In this document: positions 23,495 to 24,515 of the stretch, piece after piece
How the letters are laid out: each line of letters opens with the position of its first letter
Position numbering within the stretch: the stretch's first letter is position 1
Program-made: the position numbers and the translations under genes
NCBI GenBank assembly: GCA_964632485.1
Contig: CAZWDO010000016.1
Span: 1-24,515, forward strand
Direction: 5' to 3'
DNA: 24,515 nucleotides
Source: CAZWDO01 sp964632485 [NCBI: uncultured bacterium]
GTDB lineage: Bacteria > JAGOEH01
Notes under the pieces: model-generated
Seen by the model: only the letters and a program-made list of their open reading frames with translations
What the model was told of the DNA's origin: nothing
Database searches by the model: none

Positions 23495-23881
23495 TTAAAT
23501 TTTTTTCTATATATTGAATAACACTTATTAAACTGTACTGGTCATTCATCAGTTTTTTTGATTCCCGATTTGGAAACAAAAGGAATTTTAATTGAGAAGA
23601 AAAATAGAGAAGTCAGAATCCATACGGCAGCTTCATGTTCAGTGCAAGTGCCGTGTTATTCATACTATAGAATTCATTTATGCTTTTTATATGGATAGTG
23701 GGCAGGCTGAATGATGATTCCGAAAGGAGAATATATCGGTTATCGATACTGAGGTTCATGTCAGGCCCATCTCTTAAATCAGCTGTTTAATGATGCTAAG
23801 TGCAGTATCAGGATTATTTTGTAAAACAAGCTTAATAGTGAATTGTATAGGCAATGATGTTTTAATAATGGAGCTGGTAGA
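23495..23881. other. AT-rich intergenic region with one hairpin
   Basis: No coding frame could be supported here. A stem at 23624-23654 pairs ACGGCA with TGCCGT and CTT with AAG, with one bulged G and a 12-base loop. It is not followed by a T-run, so it is not an intrinsic terminator. The region must also hold the promoter of the AraC-type gene, but no good -35/-10 pair with 17-base spacing was found. Confidence 0.35.
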
Positions 23882-24280
23882 ATGAAAAAGCAAATTGAAG
23901 AAATTATTCAAAAAAATTTTACTGATCCGAATTTTAATGTTACAGTACTGTATGAAAAAATTGGATATTGTGAATCCCGATCATTTGAAATGATTTATAA
24001 GTATTTCGGCATGAATGCTCAGCAATTAATCGAATCATTCCGCTTGCATCAGGCGCTAAATATGTTGGCAGAAGGGAATTTGGTTCACAAAATATATGGA
24101 AAGGTCGGGTATGCTAATGTCCGAACATTCCGTTTCGCATTTAAAAAGCGTTTTAAACTGAGTTGCTGCAAGTGCCGGGAGAAGCTGTTGGGTTGTGATT
24201 GTTCAATAATTGAACTTGAACAGTTTTATTCAACATTATGGATGAGAGAGCAAAACGAGACTATAAAAAATTCAGAGTAA
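23882..24280 (+). CDS. AraC-type DNA-binding protein with C-terminal cysteine cluster
   Basis: 132 residues. Residues 1-100 form two helix-turn-helix units of the AraC type: an N-terminal helix, VTVLYEKIGYCESRSFEMIY, a linker helix (LIESFRLHQALNMLAEGN) and a second unit, YGKVGYANVRTFRFAFKKRF. The usual AraC ending, G-x-x-P-x-x-Y-R, is replaced by KLSCCKCREKLLGCDC, giving Cys 95, 96, 98, 105 and 107, which could bind a metal. There is no ligand-sensing domain, so it may be a stand-alone regulator like MarA or SoxS. GGAG lies 8 bases before the start. The gene is more AT-rich than those to its left. DNA-binding class fairly sure; target unknown. Confidence 0.8.
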   Translation: MKKQIEEIIQKNFTDPNFNVTVLYEKIGYCESRSFEMIYKYFGMNAQQLIESFRLHQALNMLAEGNLVHKIYGKVGYANVRTFRFAFKKRFKLSCCKCREKLLGCDCSIIELEQFYSTLWMREQNETIKNSE

Positions 24281-24411
24281 AGGTTAATTTCAGATTTTAT
24301 TCAGGATAAAAGTTTTAAAGTGGACGTGTTAGGGGGGGTGTCAGCCCCACTGAAATATTAAAATATAGAGTATATTAATGAATTAATTTATAATAATGAA
24401 TAGGTAATAAT

Positions 24412-24515
24412 ATAACCGGCGATTATAACCGGCGATTAGTTCCGGCGATTATAACCGGCGATTAGTTCCGGCGATTAGTTCCGGCGATTAGTTCCGGCGA
24501 TTAGTTCCGGCGATT
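24412..24515. repeat. 13-bp tandem repeat array, cut by the window end
   Basis: Eight complete 13-base units fill 24412-24515. Each is a constant CCGGCGATT preceded by one of two 4-base variants, ATAA or AGTT, in the order ATAA, ATAA, AGTT, ATAA, AGTT, AGTT, AGTT, AGTT. The constant part is identical in all eight. The period is not a multiple of three, so it is non-coding in a simple sense. It follows a very AT-rich stretch (about 24351-24411). It probably continues beyond the window. Confidence 0.97.

Noticed and set aside
24331-24350. GGGG...CCCC hairpin after the AraC-type gene as a terminator
   Set aside because: Only about four G/C pairs and no T-run on either strand.
24412-24515. CRISPR array
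   Set aside because: The 13-bp units are directly adjacent with no unique spacers, and no cas genes are in the window.

Overview
The window comes from a diderm, LPS-bearing, probably motile bacterium of moderate GC content. The reasons are an LptB/LptA-type LPS export pair, a TonB-ExbB-ExbD-ExbD module, DapF (meso-diaminopimelate pathway), a membrane chemoreceptor and an almost textbook flagellar sigma-28 promoter. Ribosome-binding sites are strong (AAGGAG type), and the sigma-70-type promoters are clean (TTGACA/T, 17 bp, TATATT/TATTAT). A member of the FCB-like candidate phyla (Calditrichota/KSB1 type) would fit the gene content, but this is inference and no marker here settles it.

Layout. 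(1) 1-4318, minus strand: an operon headed by an unusual GntR-wHTH/GAF-like/SpoIIE-phosphatase fusion protein, then a YtrA-type GntR repressor, an ABC ATPase, two ABC membrane proteins and the start of another gene that leaves the window. A near-perfect 11-bp inverted repeat just upstream is the likely repressor operator. (2) 4710-6660, minus: lptB and an OstA/LptA-like gene. (3) 6688-8988, minus: the exbB-exbD-exbD-tonB operon with a clear promoter and a strong intrinsic terminator. (4) 9041-10638, plus: promoter, tRNA-Gln(UUG), a membrane-anchored staphylococcal-nuclease-like protein whose TTG start lies one base after the tRNA, and a nucleoside-phosphorylase-like gene. (5) 10769-14060, minus: a haem-binding (CxxCH) chemoreceptor, a PqqD-like protein and an RlmI-type rRNA methyltransferase. 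(6) 14082-15308, plus: a gene with a sigma-28 promoter encoding a leaderless HExxH zinc peptidase with calcium-loop-like segments. (7) 15324-19974, minus: a tight six-gene operon of M23 peptidase, YhbY, an unrecognised exported protein, PfkB sugar/adenosine kinase, DapF and a coiled-coil protein. (8) 20013-23121, plus: a glutamine-synthetase-like gene coupled to a divergent PEP-carboxykinase-like gene. (9) 23122-24515: a gene-poor end with a possible broken gene or small antisense ORF, an AraC-type DNA-binding protein with a cysteine cluster, and eight 13-bp tandem repeats running off the window.

The most novel material is the sigma-28-driven leaderless metallopeptidase lying back to back with the haem chemoreceptor operon, the wHTH-phosphatase fusion controlling an ABC transporter, and the GS/PEPCK-like pair. 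All functional statements rest on motifs read by eye; no database search was possible.
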